Assembly: GCA_017437165.1 (NCBI GenBank)
Contig: JAFSBS010000145.1
Coordinates: 1 to 12,266 of the forward strand
Reading direction: 5' to 3'
Source: Clostridia bacterium
GTDB taxonomy: Bacteria; Bacillota; Clostridia; Oscillospirales; Acutalibacteraceae
Length of the DNA: 12,266 nt
Shown: positions 6,041 through 12,261 of the stretch, piece after piece
Layout of the letters: every line of letters starts with the position of its first letter
Position numbering within the stretch: position 1 is the first letter of the stretch
Made by a program: the position numbers and the translations under genes
Notes under the pieces: model-generated
The model's input: only the letters and a program-made list of their open reading frames with translations
What the model was told of the DNA's origin: nothing
Databases searched by the model: none

Positions 6041-8608
6041 GTGGCTGACAAAGATGTAGTCCTTGTTATTGATGATGATAGGGTTGACCGAGAAATATTA
6101 AAGACTATTCTCTCGAACGACTACTATGTTGTCGAAGCAAAGGACGGACAAGAAGGTTTTGATTTCCTCGCAAGACATGAGCAGGAAGTTAAATGCGTTA
6201 TTGTCGATATTTATATGCCTGTATTAGATGGTTACGGATTTTTAAACAAGATAAATGAACATGGTTTAAAAATTCCTGTAATTGTAACAACAAGTGATTC
6301 AGGGGAAGATACTCAGGTTAAAGTATTGGCAGAAGGTGCCTGGGACTTTATAGTTAAACCTTATAATGCCGATATTGTAAAATTAAGAGTTCAGAATGCT
6401 ATTATGCGTACAGAATTTTTTGCTTTCAAAAAATTAAAGTATATAGCCGAGTATGACACCCTTACAGGTATTTTTAATAAGGACAAATTCTTAAAAAAGA
6501 CAAGAATTATGCTTGACAATAACCGCGACAAGAAATTTGCGTTTATTCGTTTTGATATTGATCGTTTCCAGCTGGTTAACTCTTTTTATGGTGTGAATGA
6601 GGGTGACAGATTTATCAAGTATATTGCTATGGGACTTGAAAATCTTGCAAATCAGCGTAATAATCTTACTTATGGTCGAATTGAAGCTGATGTATTTGCT
6701 CTTTGTGGTGAATATGAAAGTGAAGAAGAAGTGTTCGATCTTATTGAGAAACACGTAGAAATTATTAAAGGTTATAACAGGAATTTTGATATTGTTCCTA
6801 ATTTTGGTGTGTATTTCCTTGACGACTTGACATTATCCCCCAATGTTATGCTCGATAGGGCAACACTTGCCGCAAAAACCTGTAAAGGTAATTATATTGA
6901 TACAGTTGGTGTATTCAAACCTGAAATGAGCGCAAGACTCGAAAAAGAACAAGAGATTGTAAACGAAATGGTACAAGCGTTGCAGGATGAACAATTCATT
7001 GTTTATTTACAACCTAAATATTCTCTTGAAACAAACGCACCTGCAGGTGCCGAAGCACTTGTAAGATGGATGCATCCTGAAAAAGGTATGATTTCACCGG
7101 GTCTGTTTATCCCTGTGTTTGAAAAAAATGGTTTTATTGAAAGACTTGACCATTATGTATGGGAAGTTATCTGTAAATATTTAAGAAAATGGATTGATGA
7201 AGGTCTTAAACCAAATCCGATTTCAGTTAATATTTCACGAGTTGATTTATATAATCCGGGTATTGTGGACTTTATTATTGGTCTTGTTGATAAATATAAT
7301 GTTCCTCACGAATTATTCCAGTTAGAACTTACTGAAACCGCTTATATGGACAACCCTCAAGTTATGAAACAAGTGGTTTCCGGTCTTAAAGAGAATGGTT
7401 TTACAGTAATGATGGATGACTTCGGTAGCGGGTATTCTTCACTCAGTATTCTAAAGGAAGTTGAAGTTGACGTTCTTAAGATTGATATGCGCTTCTTTGA
7501 CAGTAGCGGTAACGATGGCAGAAGCGAAAATATTATTGCATCTGTTGTTCGTATGGCTAAATGGCTCGGTATGCCTGCAGTAGCAGAAGGTGTTGAAAAA
7601 GCAGAACAGGTTAACTTCCTTGGCAGTGTTGGTTGTGAATATGTACAAGGATTCTACTTTGCAAGACCTATGCCAATTGATGAATATGAAAAACTTGCTA
7701 AAGAAAATAAAGAGAAAACAGTTTCAAAAATTGTAGATGCAACCGGTGTTCTTACAATGGATAAATTGTGGTCATCTGCACCGGAAATGGAAATTCTTTT
7801 CTCAAACTCTGTACAGGCAAGTGCTATCTGTGAATTTGATGGTAATAAATTTACATATCTCAGAACCAATAATGCTTATAAAGTTTTGTTTGGTGCTGAT
7901 GGTGTTTCAGAAGGTAACCCGTTGGACTACATTTTTTATGAATATAAAAATGACGTTCTTGATGCTTTCAAAAATGCGGTTAACAACGATGAGTTTATAG
8001 AGTGTCAGTATCAACGTAGAGTACAACAGGGAAAAGCACTTTGGGTTTCAATGAAACTTCAATTTATTGGTAAGATTGGCGGGGAAAAATCAATATTTAT
8101 TGCTAATCTCGCTGATATTACAATGCAAAAAGAAGTTGAAAGTGAACTCAGAAAATTAAAGAAGGTTATGAATGGCGATAAAAACAAGCCTAAAAAACTT
8201 CTTGTTGTTGATGATTCTGAACTCAGTAGTAGAATTATTAAAGATATTTTTTCTGATAGTTATGAGGTTATTCTTACCAAAAATGGTCTCGAAGGACTTA
8301 ATCAGCTGAATGAATATAAAAATGAAGTAGCAGTTGTGTTGCTTGATATGGTTATGCCTGTTATGGACGGCAGAGAGTTCCTTGAGCGTAAAAATGCCGA
8401 TGATGACATAGCCGATATTCCTGTAGTTGTTATTTCAAGCGAAAACGATGAAGGTCTTCAGGTTGATATGCTTCAGATGGGCGTTAACGATTATATTACT
8501 AAACCATTTGTTGCGGAAATTATAGAACGCCGTGTTAAGAATGTTATTGATTATAACGAGCGTTTCAGAAAAATGGTTAAAGAATATCAGAATATGTCAA
8601 AAGATTGA
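6041..8608 (+). CDS. REC-GGDEF(degenerate)-EAL-PAS-REC cyclic-di-GMP phosphodiesterase
   Basis: 855 aa from a GTG at 6041, chosen because AGGGGG (6028-6033) lies 7 nt upstream and the receiver begins at once; the longer in-frame ATG at 5990 has no ribosome binding site. Order: receiver 1 (about 5-120; D11-D13, acceptor D56, K106); GGDEF-fold domain (about 130-290) whose signature reads EADVF at 215-219, so not a working cyclase; EAL domain (about 300-545); PAS (about 585-695); receiver 2 (about 718-840; D724-D725, acceptor D769, K821). The EAL domain keeps E338 of EALVRW, the Asn in SVNIS, the Glu in LELTET, D459-D460 of DDFGSGYSS, K480 of KID, E516 of EGVE and the Gln of VQGF, so hydrolysis of c-di-GMP to pGpG is expected. 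No membrane segment is seen. It is probably co-transcribed with the Hpt gene and has its own promoter downstream of the kinase terminator. Confidence 0.92.
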   Translation: MADKDVVLVIDDDRVDREILKTILSNDYYVVEAKDGQEGFDFLARHEQEVKCVIVDIYMPVLDGYGFLNKINEHGLKIPVIVTTSDSGEDTQVKVLAEGAWDFIVKPYNADIVKLRVQNAIMRTEFFAFKKLKYIAEYDTLTGIFNKDKFLKKTRIMLDNNRDKKFAFIRFDIDRFQLVNSFYGVNEGDRFIKYIAMGLENLANQRNNLTYGRIEADVFALCGEYESEEEVFDLIEKHVEIIKGYNRNFDIVPNFGVYFLDDLTLSPNVMLDRATLAAKTCKGNYIDTVGVFKPEMSARLEKEQEIVNEMVQALQDEQFIVYLQPKYSLETNAPAGAEALVRWMHPEKGMISPGLFIPVFEKNGFIERLDHYVWEVICKYLRKWIDEGLKPNPISVNISRVDLYNPGIVDFIIGLVDKYNVPHELFQLELTETAYMDNPQVMKQVVSGLKENGFTVMMDDFGSGYSSLSILKEVEVDVLKIDMRFFDSSGNDGRSENIIASVVRMAKWLGMPAVAEGVEKAEQVNFLGSVGCEYVQGFYFARPMPIDEYEKLAKENKEKTVSKIVDATGVLTMDKLWSSAPEMEILFSNSVQASAICEFDGNKFTYLRTNNAYKVLFGADGVSEGNPLDYIFYEYKNDVLDAFKNAVNNDEFIECQYQRRVQQGKALWVSMKLQFIGKIGGEKSIFIANLADITMQKEVESELRKLKKVMNGDKNKPKKLLVVDDSELSSRIIKDIFSDSYEVILTKNGLEGLNQLNEYKNEVAVVLLDMVMPVMDGREFLERKNADDDIADIPVVVISSENDEGLQVDMLQMGVNDYITKPFVAEIIERRVKNVIDYNERFRKMVKEYQNMSKD

Positions 8609-8611
8609 TTT

Positions 8612-8645
8612 TAAGTCGGACTTTATGGATTTAAAGTTCGACTTA
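8612..8645 (+). repeat. Intergenic hairpin between the phosphodiesterase and Hpt genes
   Basis: TAAGTCGGACTTTA (8612-8625) and TAAAGTTCGACTTA (8632-8645) form a 14-bp stem with one G-U pair and a 6-nt loop. No T-run follows: the sequence goes straight into the Hpt ribosome binding site. A processing or attenuation element is more likely than a full terminator. Confidence 0.65.
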
Positions 8646-8666
8646 TTATAGGGGAAAAGGGTATTT

Positions 8667-9014
8667 ATGAACAGAGAAATTTTAATGTCAGTCGGAATAG
8701 ATTACGATGAAGCGATTGGCAGATTTTCAGGTGCGACGGAATTATTTGAGCAGTTTCTTAAAGAAATGGCAATAATGAAAGTTATTGAACCGTTGCAAAA
8801 AGCTTTGACAGAAGGTAATGTTAACGAAGCATTTGCAGTAGCACACACTTTAAAAGGTAATTTTGGTAATATGAGTGCAAAACCACTTTTTTCAATAATT
8901 ACACCTTTAGTGGATGAACTAAAAAAAGGTAATATAACAGAAGCGAAGAAAATCTATATAAGCTTAGAAAAAGAGTATAATGTTGTTACTGAAGGTATTA
9001 AGAGAGCTATGTGA
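8667..9014 (+). CDS. Histidine phosphotransfer (Hpt) domain protein
   Basis: 115 aa, the size of a single Hpt four-helix bundle. H60 in AVAHTLKGNFGNMSA is the phosphorylated histidine of the HxLKG signature. Such proteins carry a phosphoryl group between a hybrid kinase's receiver and a final response regulator. The start is supported by AAGGG (8657-8661) and AGGGGA (8650-8655) upstream of the ATG. It lies 58 bp after the phosphodiesterase gene with only a non-terminator hairpin between, and a strong terminator follows, so the two probably form one operon. As the only free Hpt near a hybrid kinase that lacks one, it is the natural relay for D1349 of that kinase. Targets (Spo0A, the two phosphodiesterase receivers, or something elsewhere) are inferred, not shown. 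Confidence 0.88.
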   Translation: MNREILMSVGIDYDEAIGRFSGATELFEQFLKEMAIMKVIEPLQKALTEGNVNEAFAVAHTLKGNFGNMSAKPLFSIITPLVDELKKGNITEAKKIYISLEKEYNVVTEGIKRAM

Positions 9015-9019
9015 ATAAG

Positions 9020-9057
9020 AAAAAATGGGTGATAGCAAAAACTATCACCCATTTTTT
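9020..9057 (+). terminator. Bidirectional terminator after the Hpt gene
   Basis: The perfect 16-bp stem pairs 9020-9035 with 9042-9057, with a 6-nt loop; its core is TGGGTGATAG. A6 on one side and T6 on the other let it work for the Hpt gene on + and as backup for the - strand operon. Confidence 0.9.
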
Positions 9058-9065
9058 AGAATTTA

Positions 9066-9097
9066 AAACCACCAATTGAAATTTCAATTGGTGGTTT
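9066..9097 (-). terminator. 32-bp perfect palindrome, probable terminator of the secreted-protein operon
   Basis: AAACCACCAATTGAAA (9066-9081) is exactly complementary to the next 16 bases (9082-9097). It starts 5 bp past the stop codon of the - strand gene ending at 9103. The T tract on the - strand is short, so it may act together with the hairpin at 9020-9057. Confidence 0.7.
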
Positions 9098-9102
9098 GTT
9101 AG

Positions 9103-9756
9103 TTATCTTTTTATAGCACCAAAGATAGCATCAAGAAGAAGGTCAATATAAACCATTATATCACGGAGGAACTGATATTCTGCAAATTCAATGTCGTAAC
9201 CAGCAGAACCATCGATTTCTCTTTTGATTTCATGGTTACATTTTAAGCAGAAATTTGATTCGGTATTGTCTCTTACGAATGTGCCGTCATTGTTAGGAGT
9301 CCATGCAGTATCATCGTATGTATGGCTTTCCATTGAATCAGGATCAACATAACCGCAACCGAAACATTTTGTTCCGTGTGTTGTGCTACCAAGGCTTGTA
9401 TTTTCTTCGTATTTGTGATTAACAGTAACAGGAATGTTTGCAACTACTGCTCCATCAAGTTTAACTTCAACTTCAGTAACATCTACTGTGATTTTCTTTG
9501 AAAGGTCAACAGAGAATTTAAAACGGTTGTTAAGTGAAGCTGAATAGTAAACGGTTTCAACTGTTGCACCGGTTGAATCTTTAATTTCAACTACTATTCC
9601 TGAAGGGTCGAATCTTTCATTATCGTAATACTCAATTTTGTCAGGTCCGTGAGTTAATGTAAAGGTGTAAGGACCTGCAGCGAGAGAAATTACTGAAAAT
9701 ACTGAAAGAAGCATTACAACAGAAAGAACTGTTGCTAATAATCTTTTAGTTTTCAT
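9103..9756 (-). CDS. Secreted Ig-like protein with Cys-rich zinc-ribbon-like motif (second of pair)
   Basis: 217 aa, not recognised as a named protein. A signal peptide is clear: KTKR, a hydrophobic stretch to about residue 24, and likely cleavage near SLA/AG (26-27). Residues about 30-113 fit a bacterial Ig-like (Big_3-type) domain, with YYDNERFDPSGIVVEI followed by beta-strand-like sequence ending in VTVNH. Then come C131-x2-C134-G, H145, W152 and C170-x2-C173, a pattern seen in zinc ribbons and in repeats of clostridial surface proteins. The tail (about 195-217) is hydrophobic or amphipathic and ends in KR. GGAGG (9766-9770) lies 9 nt before the ATG. It is a paralogue of the gene 19 bp upstream and shares its transcript. 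A role at the cell surface is inferred only from signal peptide and fold. Confidence 0.8.
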   Translation of the reverse strand: MKTKRLLATVLSVVMLLSVFSVISLAAGPYTFTLTHGPDKIEYYDNERFDPSGIVVEIKDSTGATVETVYYSASLNNRFKFSVDLSKKITVDVTEVEVKLDGAVVANIPVTVNHKYEENTSLGSTTHGTKCFGCGYVDPDSMESHTYDDTAWTPNNDGTFVRDNTESNFCLKCNHEIKREIDGSAGYDIEFAEYQFLRDIMVYIDLLLDAIFGAIKR

Positions 9757-9775
9757 AGTTTAAAACCTCCGCCAA

Positions 9776-10387
9776 TTAAATTAAAGCGAATGCTTCAACA
9801 ATCATAGAAACAAGTGAAAGAAGTGACACGAGAATTTCTGAAGTTGCAAAAACTGTTGGATATGTAGCAGTACCGGGAATGTATTGAGAAACTGTATCGC
9901 CACAAATTGAGCAAGTACCTGTTTCTGTCTCTGAAGTCAAAAGACCTGCATTTCCGTTTGGAACCCAATAAGGAACATCGTGGTCCTCATTTTTACAGAT
10001 TACACCACAACCTGCGCAAATCTGACCATGTGAATGGTTGTTTACAGGTGTGATTTCGCCACCGGCATGGTCAACTGTAATCTGGAAGAAACCAGCAGAA
10101 TCACCTTTATAGAAGATTTCAACTTCTGTCATATAAATAGTAAGTGGTTCATCTAATTCAACACTGAATGTGAAATACTGATAATCAGTTTCATAAGCAT
10201 ACTGTGTACCAGCAGCATCAGTAATTACAAGACCTGTTGGGTCAAAGCATTCAACGTCTGTGTACATTTTTTTGTTTGGGTGTACATAAAGTGTGTAATC
10301 ACCATCAGCAGCAGATGCTACTACGCTCATTGAAACAGCAAGAAGTGCAATAGCCATTACAAGAGCAAGAATTTTACGAGTTTTCAT
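9776..10387 (-). CDS. Secreted Ig-like protein with Cys-rich zinc-ribbon-like motif (first of pair)
   Basis: 203 aa, function unknown. The signal peptide has KTRK, a hydrophobic core and an ASA/AD cleavage site near residue 26. Residues about 30-107 align by eye with the Ig-like domain of the downstream paralogue: MYTDVECFDPTGLVIT against YYDNERFDPSGIVVEI, and MTEVEI against VTEVEV. The Cys motif is C124-x2-C127-G, with C131, H136, W141 and C159-x2-C162-G. The C terminus (about 180-203) is strongly hydrophobic and ends without charged residues, so it may associate with the membrane. GGAGG (10395-10399) sits 7 nt before the ATG. It is the first gene of the operon; the 19-bp gap to the next gene contains that gene's ribosome binding site. 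The N-terminal domain call is moderate; secretion is well supported. Confidence 0.8.
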   Translation of the reverse strand: MKTRKILALVMAIALLAVSMSVVASAADGDYTLYVHPNKKMYTDVECFDPTGLVITDAAGTQYAYETDYQYFTFSVELDEPLTIYMTEVEIFYKGDSAGFFQITVDHAGGEITPVNNHSHGQICAGCGVICKNEDHDVPYWVPNGNAGLLTSETETGTCSICGDTVSQYIPGTATYPTVFATSEILVSLLSLVSMIVEAFALI

Positions 10388-10423
10388 AACAATTCCTCCA
10401 AAATGTTATTTTTTTACTACTGC

Positions 10424-10452
10424 ATTATAACATACTTTTTTCAAAATGTAAA
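10424..10452 (-). promoter_or_regulatory. Promoter of the secreted-protein operon
   Basis: On the - strand, TTTACA (10447-10452), a 17-bp spacer and TATAAT (10424-10429), with TGT just upstream giving an extended -10. Transcription would start near 10416, leaving a leader of about 29 nt. Confidence 0.8.
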
Positions 10453-10527
10453 GATACAAAATAAAGTATATTTATTGTGCTAATTCACTAAATATGCTAA
10501 TATCTTGATAAAACCAATGTTTTTCAG

Positions 10528-10556
10528 TTGACTACGGTGTTATTAAGATATATAAT
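10528..10556 (+). promoter_or_regulatory. Promoter of the nrdG2-sirtuin genes
   Basis: TTGACT (10528-10533), a 17-bp spacer and TATAAT (10551-10556), near consensus for sigma-A. The start is predicted near 10563. It is divergent from the promoter at 10424-10452. No convincing NrdR box overlaps it. Confidence 0.8.
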
Positions 10557-10598
10557 TGAATAAATTTAACAAAATTTAAACAAAAGGAATGAAAAAAA

Positions 10599-11288
10599 TT
10601 GTTAATCAAGGGTTTTCAAAAACTTACTTTGCTTGATTTTCCCGGTAAAACTGCGTGCACAGTATTTACGGGTGGATGCAATTTCAGATGCCCGTTTTGT
10701 CATAATGCAGGACTTGTTACAAAAATGGATAATGAAATTATCCCTGAAAGAGAAGTTTTTGAACATTTAAAAAAACGACAGGGTATTTTAGACGGTATTG
10801 CAATAACCGGTGGCGAACCGTTATTGCAAGGCGATATTGAAGAATTTTTAAGAAAAGTAAGGGAATTGGATTACGCAATAAAACTTGACACAAACGGAAG
10901 TTTTCCTGAAAAACTTGAAAGCATTATAGAAAATGGTTTGTGCGATTATGTTGCAATGGATATAAAAAATTGTAAAGAAAAATACCCTGAAACAATCGGT
11001 ATGAATAACTTCGATATAAATGCAATAGAAAAAAGTATAGCAGTTCTGAAAAAAGGTAAAGTACCTTTTGAATTCCGAACAACTGTAACTAAAAATTTCC
11101 ATACTATTATGGATATAGAAAATATTGGTAAATGGATATCGGGTGTGGAAAATTATTTTATTCAGAATTTTGTTGATTCGGGAAATTTGATTGATTGTAA
11201 TGTAGAAGGCGTTTCAAAAGAAAATATGGAAAAAATGCTTGAAGCAGTAAAAAAGTATGTGCCAAGCGCTGAAATTCGCGGAATTTAA
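10599..11288 (+). CDS. nrdG: Anaerobic ribonucleoside-triphosphate reductase activating protein, NrdG2-type radical SAM
   Basis: 229 aa. Radical-SAM enzyme of the type annotated as activating class III (anaerobic) ribonucleotide reductase by generating its glycyl radical. The [4Fe-4S] motif C27-x3-C31-x2-C34 lies in GGCNFRCPFCHN, and the SAM-binding GGEP is at 71-74 (IAITGGEPLL). The opening IKGFQKLTLLDFPGK is characteristic of this subfamily rather than the shorter E. coli NrdG. The start is TTG at 10599, supported by AAAGGA (10583-10588) and the conserved N terminus; the ATG at 10589 is out of frame. The sirtuin gene follows after 43 bp with no terminator between. Candidate NrdR boxes downstream fit a ribonucleotide reductase locus. 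The subfamily is sure; the true glycyl-radical target is not, since the reductase itself is not visible. Confidence 0.88.
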   Translation: MLIKGFQKLTLLDFPGKTACTVFTGGCNFRCPFCHNAGLVTKMDNEIIPEREVFEHLKKRQGILDGIAITGGEPLLQGDIEEFLRKVRELDYAIKLDTNGSFPEKLESIIENGLCDYVAMDIKNCKEKYPETIGMNNFDINAIEKSIAVLKKGKVPFEFRTTVTKNFHTIMDIENIGKWISGVENYFIQNFVDSGNLIDCNVEGVSKENMEKMLEAVKKYVPSAEIRGI

Positions 11289-11331
11289 TTCGCTGTGCGG
11301 TCAGTATATATAATAGTATAGAGGGGATATT

Positions 11332-12060
11332 TTGGAGAAAGTTTTCGAATTAAAAAAAGAAATTGAAAAAGCAAACAAAATTTGTGTGTTTACGGGTGCG
11401 GGAATAAGTTGTCCTTCAGGAATACCTGATTTCAGGTCTGAAAGTGGTTTATATAATGAAAAGGGAGATTATAAATATTCACCTGAAGAAATGATTTCAC
11501 ACACATTTTTTGTGAATAACACAAAATTATTTTACAAATTTTATAAATCAAAAATGATTTATGAAAATGCAAAACCAAATAAAGCACATTTGTTTTTTGC
11601 CGATTTGGAAAAATGTGGTAAAGATGTAAGAATTGTTACACAAAATATAGATTCGCTTCATACTATGGCGGGAAATAAACAGGTTTTTGAAATACACGGT
11701 AGTGTTAAAAGAAATTACTGTATAAGATGTAGTGAGTTTTATGATGAGAAATATATTTTGGAGAGCAAAGATATTCCGTATTGCAAAAAATGTGGTGGTA
11801 TTGTAAAACCTGATGTTGTGCTTTACGAAGAAGGACTTGATGATAAAACAGTGCAAGGTGCAGTAAATGCTATTCAGTGTGCAGATTTGCTAATTATAAT
11901 AGGGACATCGCTCGCGGTGTATCCTGCGGCATCTTTTATAAAGTTCTTTGGTGGTGAAAAAATAGCTCTTATTAACAAAAGTGAGACTTCTTTTGATGAA
12001 AAAGCAGATATTGTCATATATGATGATATTGTGAATGTAATAGACAAAATCGGTGGCTGA
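11332..12060 (+). CDS. Sir2-family NAD-dependent protein deacylase (sirtuin)
   Basis: 242 aa, usual length for bacterial sirtuins. NAD-binding GAGIS (22-26) runs into PSGIPDFRS, followed by TQNIDSLH (103-110) and the catalytic H122 in FEIHGS. The structural zinc site is C130-x2-C133 and C151-x2-C154, with GTSLAVYPAA toward the C terminus. It removes acyl groups from lysines using NAD, giving nicotinamide and O-acyl-ADP-ribose. The Tyr-x2-Arg pair typical of desuccinylase-type (class III) sirtuins was not seen, so ordinary deacetylation is more likely. The start is TTG at 11332, with GAGGGG (11321-11326) 5 nt upstream. It is probably co-transcribed with nrdG2. The stop codon lies inside a perfect 24-bp palindrome that serves as the terminator. 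Confidence 0.93.
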   Translation: MEKVFELKKEIEKANKICVFTGAGISCPSGIPDFRSESGLYNEKGDYKYSPEEMISHTFFVNNTKLFYKFYKSKMIYENAKPNKAHLFFADLEKCGKDVRIVTQNIDSLHTMAGNKQVFEIHGSVKRNYCIRCSEFYDEKYILESKDIPYCKKCGGIVKPDVVLYEEGLDDKTVQGAVNAIQCADLLIIIGTSLAVYPAASFIKFFGGEKIALINKSETSFDEKADIVIYDDIVNVIDKIGG

Positions 12061-12087
12061 ACACAATATATTGTGTTCAGCTTTTTT
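12057..12087 (+). terminator. Sirtuin gene terminator built on a perfect 24-bp palindrome
   Basis: The palindrome at 12057-12080 includes the TGA stop (12058-12060) and is followed by CTTTTTT (12081-12087). Its inner 16 bases (12061-12076) match the NrdR box consensus exactly, so the site may serve both roles. Confidence 0.75.
12061..12076 (+). promoter_or_regulatory. Candidate NrdR box 1
   Basis: ACACAATATATTGTGT agrees at all 16 positions with the NrdR box consensus as I recall it, acaCwAtATaTwGtgt. Its centre is 105 bp (ten helical turns) from box 2. It lies inside the terminator palindrome, so it may simply be part of that. Confidence 0.5.
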
Positions 12088-12165
12088 CATAAAAATTTAA
12101 AATTGCGGAATTTGTCGTAAAATGACCAAAATAAAATGATGATATATGTGCATATTGTATATAAA

Positions 12166-12181
12166 AAACAATATATTGTGA
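12166..12181 (+). promoter_or_regulatory. Candidate NrdR box 2
   Basis: AAACAATATATTGTGA, with a perfect 12-bp palindromic core at 12168-12179, matches the NrdR consensus at 14 of 16 positions. Box 3 is centred 43 bp downstream, about four helical turns, in keeping with paired NrdR sites on one face of the DNA. Confidence 0.65.
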
Positions 12182-12208
12182 TTTTGAACTAAAAAAAGTT
12201 GATTTTGA

Positions 12209-12224
12209 CCACAATATATTGTGA
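12209..12224 (+). promoter_or_regulatory. Candidate NrdR box 3
   Basis: CCACAATATATTGTGA, with a 14-bp perfect palindrome at 12210-12223, matches the NrdR consensus at 14 of 16 positions. It ends 8 bp before the -35 element of the promoter at 12233. Confidence 0.65.
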
Positions 12225-12232
12225 TTTTTCTA

Positions 12233-12261
12233 TTGACAAGTTTCGATATATCTGTTATTAT
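12233..12261 (+). promoter_or_regulatory. Strong promoter reading out of the right edge
   Basis: Consensus TTGACA (12233-12238), a 17-bp spacer and TATTAT (12256-12261) with TGT before it (extended -10). The start would fall just past the window. With two NrdR boxes immediately upstream, the unseen gene is probably ribonucleotide reductase (such as nrdD) or nrdR itself; this is inference. Confidence 0.75.

Noticed and set aside
7737..8000. 87-codon + strand frame overlapping the phosphodiesterase gene
   Set aside because: It is an out-of-frame shadow of the EAL-to-PAS linker and PAS domain, with no ribosome binding site or recognisable domain.
10485..10500. Weak NrdR-box resemblance (around TCACTAAATATGCTAA) upstream of nrdG2
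   Set aside because: Only about 10 of 16 positions match and the right half is not palindromic, unlike the three clear sites at 12061-12224.
11309..11314. TATAAT just upstream of the sirtuin gene as an internal promoter
   Set aside because: There is no recognisable -35 about 17 bp upstream, and the element is too close to the ribosome binding site for a usual start.
12111..12119. TTTGTCGTA, an 8 of 9 match to the 0A box
   Set aside because: The mismatch falls in the conserved GTCRAA core, and the site is isolated, upstream of a promoter better explained by NrdR boxes. A 9-mer with one mismatch is expected by chance in AT-rich DNA.
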